A stretch of 6,450 nt of DNA. Origin: Candidatus Bathyarchaeota archaeon (GTDB lineage: Archaea; Thermoproteota; Bathyarchaeia; TCS64). The notes under the pieces were generated by a model that did no database searches, had not been told where the DNA came from, and saw only the letters and a list, made by a program, of their open reading frames with translations. This document shows positions 5,248-6,450 of the stretch, one piece after another. The translations under genes and the position numbers were made by a program. The stretch lies in assembly GCA_014729945.1 (NCBI GenBank), contig WJJC01000075.1:1-6450 (forward strand), read 5' to 3'. The number at the start of each line of letters is the position of its first letter. Position 1 is the stretch's first letter.

Positions 5248-6450
5248 CGCTCGGCCTCCAGCGGGGTTTTCCACGCCTCAATCAATGTGGATAACTGATT
5301 GTCTATGAGTAGTTCCCCATCCTTGGTTATTGTTAGGGTGGACTCTTTCTTCACTGCGCCTATGCAGCTTATCGGCGTGTTTTTCATGATCTTTTCGAAT
5401 AGGGAGATCTTCTCACATGGTACCTCTACTAGTAGTCGTCCATTGCTCTCACTATATAGCAGGACATCATCTCTCATCTCCTCTGAGACTAGAACCTTAC
5501 CTATGTCAACATCGAGCCCCAAATCCCCTGTAAACGCCATTTCACTCAGGGCTACAGCCAAGCCTCCTTCACTGCAGTCATGGCAGGCACGGACAAGTCC
5601 TGAGTCCATTGCGTCAAGTACGCTTCTATAAGCAGTGATATTCACCTCTGGACTTAGTTGTGGTACCGAGCCACCTAACTCCCCGTGAAGTCTCAGGTAC
5701 TCGCTTCCACCTATCTCGGGCTTTGTTACGCCTACAAGGTATAACGCGTTACCCGGGTCTTTGAGTTCCATGGTTATGGCTTTCCTTATGTCCGGTACGA
5801 TGCCTAGGCTGGTTACTAGTAAGGTGGGAGTTACTGGACCCAGTGGGCTCTCATTGTATAGGCTATCCTTGCCTGAGACAAAAGGAGCCTCATACACCTT
5901 GGCCGTATCATAGCAGCCACGACAAGCGTAAACCAAACCACCTAATCTGTCTTCATACTCCGGGTTACCCCAAGTAAAGTTATCAAGTAGTGCCCATCTC
6001 CGTCCACCCACACATACATTGTTTCTAACAGCTTCATCTATGACACTCGCAGCCATCCAGTAGGGATCTATTTTCCCGTATCGACTGTTGACTCCACTGG
6101 ATATACTTACGCCCTTCCAGTTATCATCAAGAGGCTTCAGGACACTCGCATCACTGGGACCAGAATTCCAACCCTGAAGAGGCTTTATCACGGTCTGTCC
6201 TTTAACTTCCTGATCGTATCTTCTAACGACTTTTTCCTTACTACAGATATTGTAGCTGGATAATAATTTGAGTAATACCTCGCCTAGATTTCCGGGTATC
6301 GGTATCTCAGGGTCGCTTCTGTGCTCTGGTTTCCATGATATGCTACGTTGGAGTCTCGGGGGATTGAATAATGACTCAAGCACCAGCCTTCCTACGTTTT
6401 CACCATTATAGAATAAGTCGGCGTGACGTGTTTCATTGTATTTTCCTAAT
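5244..6450 (-). CDS. purL: Phosphoribosylformylglycinamidine synthase, large subunit PurL, 3' part (cut by window edge)
   Basis: PurL is the ATP-dependent synthetase that makes FGAM from FGAR with ammonia from PurQ. The frame is open to the right edge, and 401 codons are visible, about the second half of a stand-alone PurL. Counting from the edge, conserved blocks are GPSDAS (97-102), SSGVNSRYGKIDPYWMA (117-133), LLDNFTWGNP (154-163), SGKDSL (192-197), GIVPDIRKA with PGNALYLVG after it (about 216-240), GGSEYL (247-252) and HDCSEGGLAVALSEMAF (290-306). The pair of AIR-synthase-like domains typical of PurL is therefore represented by the end of the first and the second. A GTG at 6383 could be mistaken for a start, but coding similarity continues upstream of it (RHADLFYNGENVGRL). 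The stop overlaps the purQ ATG as ATGA, so the two subunits are probably translated together. Confidence 0.97.
   Translation of the reverse strand, partial: LGKYNETRHADLFYNGENVGRLVLESLFNPPRLQRSISWKPEHRSDPEIPIPGNLGEVLLKLLSSYNICSKEKVVRRYDQEVKGQTVIKPLQGWNSGPSDASVLKPLDDNWKGVSISSGVNSRYGKIDPYWMAASVIDEAVRNNVCVGGRRWALLDNFTWGNPEYEDRLGGLVYACRGCYDTAKVYEAPFVSGKDSLYNESPLGPVTPTLLVTSLGIVPDIRKAITMELKDPGNALYLVGVTKPEIGGSEYLRLHGELGGSVPQLSPEVNITAYRSVLDAMDSGLVRACHDCSEGGLAVALSEMAFTGDLGLDVDIGKVLVSEEMRDDVLLYSESNGRLLVEVPCEKISLFEKIMKNTPISCIGAVKKESTLTITKDGELLIDNQLSTLIEAWKTPLEAER
5255..5259 (-). promoter_or_regulatory. Ribosome binding site deciding the purQ start
   Basis: GGAGG on the minus strand lies within the end of purL, seven bases before the ATG at 5247. 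It favours this start over the in-frame ATG at 5274 and agrees with the ATGA overlap. Confidence 0.75.

Noticed and set aside
5248..5274. Upstream ATG at 5274 as the purQ start
   Set aside because: It adds MENPAGGRA inside purL with no matching ribosome binding site; the ATG at 5247 has GGAGG and the ATGA overlap.
4477..5631. Three plus-strand open frames (4477-4686, 4942-5145, 5299-5631)
   Set aside because: All are antisense to conserved parts of purQ and purL. The last gives a serine-rich translation typical of an opposite-strand shadow.
6381..6383. GTG at 6383 as the start of a separate protein
   Set aside because: The frame stays open to the window edge, and the extra residues fit PurL, so this is an internal codon of a cut gene.

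Overview
The window looks archaeal. The GatA and GatB sequences are of the archaeal type: GatA is short (435 aa) with ESTGGSIS around the nucleophile, GatB has RVEVKNITGF, and GatC ends in YIRGPRI. PurQ is a separate subunit, the likely promoters are TATA-like A/T boxes about 25 bases from a start, and purF has no ribosome binding site, as in leaderless archaeal transcripts. Genes in the two tight clusters overlap as ATGA. I cannot name the lineage; no tRNA, rRNA or lineage marker is present.

Layout, in transcription order on the minus strand (right to left): the 3' half of purL and then purQ, overlapping as ATGA; an 88-base gap with a perfect 16-base palindrome and a TATA-like box; purF; a 572-base gap; then gatC, gatA and the 5' half of gatB, again joined by ATGA overlaps. 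The left edge cuts gatB and the right edge cuts purL.

PurF, PurL and PurQ belong to de novo purine synthesis (PRPP to phosphoribosylamine; FGAR to FGAM). GatCAB amidates mischarged Asp-tRNAAsn (and/or Glu-tRNAGln). All three systems normally use glutamine nitrogen, each with a different kind of glutaminase: PurQ (class I triad), PurF (Ntn, N-terminal Cys) and GatA (amidase).

The main surprise is PurF. Its phosphoribosyltransferase core and the four cysteines of a [4Fe-4S] site are present, but the N-terminal catalytic cysteine is histidine and the other glutamine-site motifs are gone. It therefore looks like a glutaminase-dead, perhaps ammonia-using or repurposed, PurF. The second surprise lies in the large gap: remnants of a small plus-strand gene of about 72 codons, with a plausible start and ribosome binding site but two opposing frameshifts. 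It is followed by three short inverted repeats between the converging genes.
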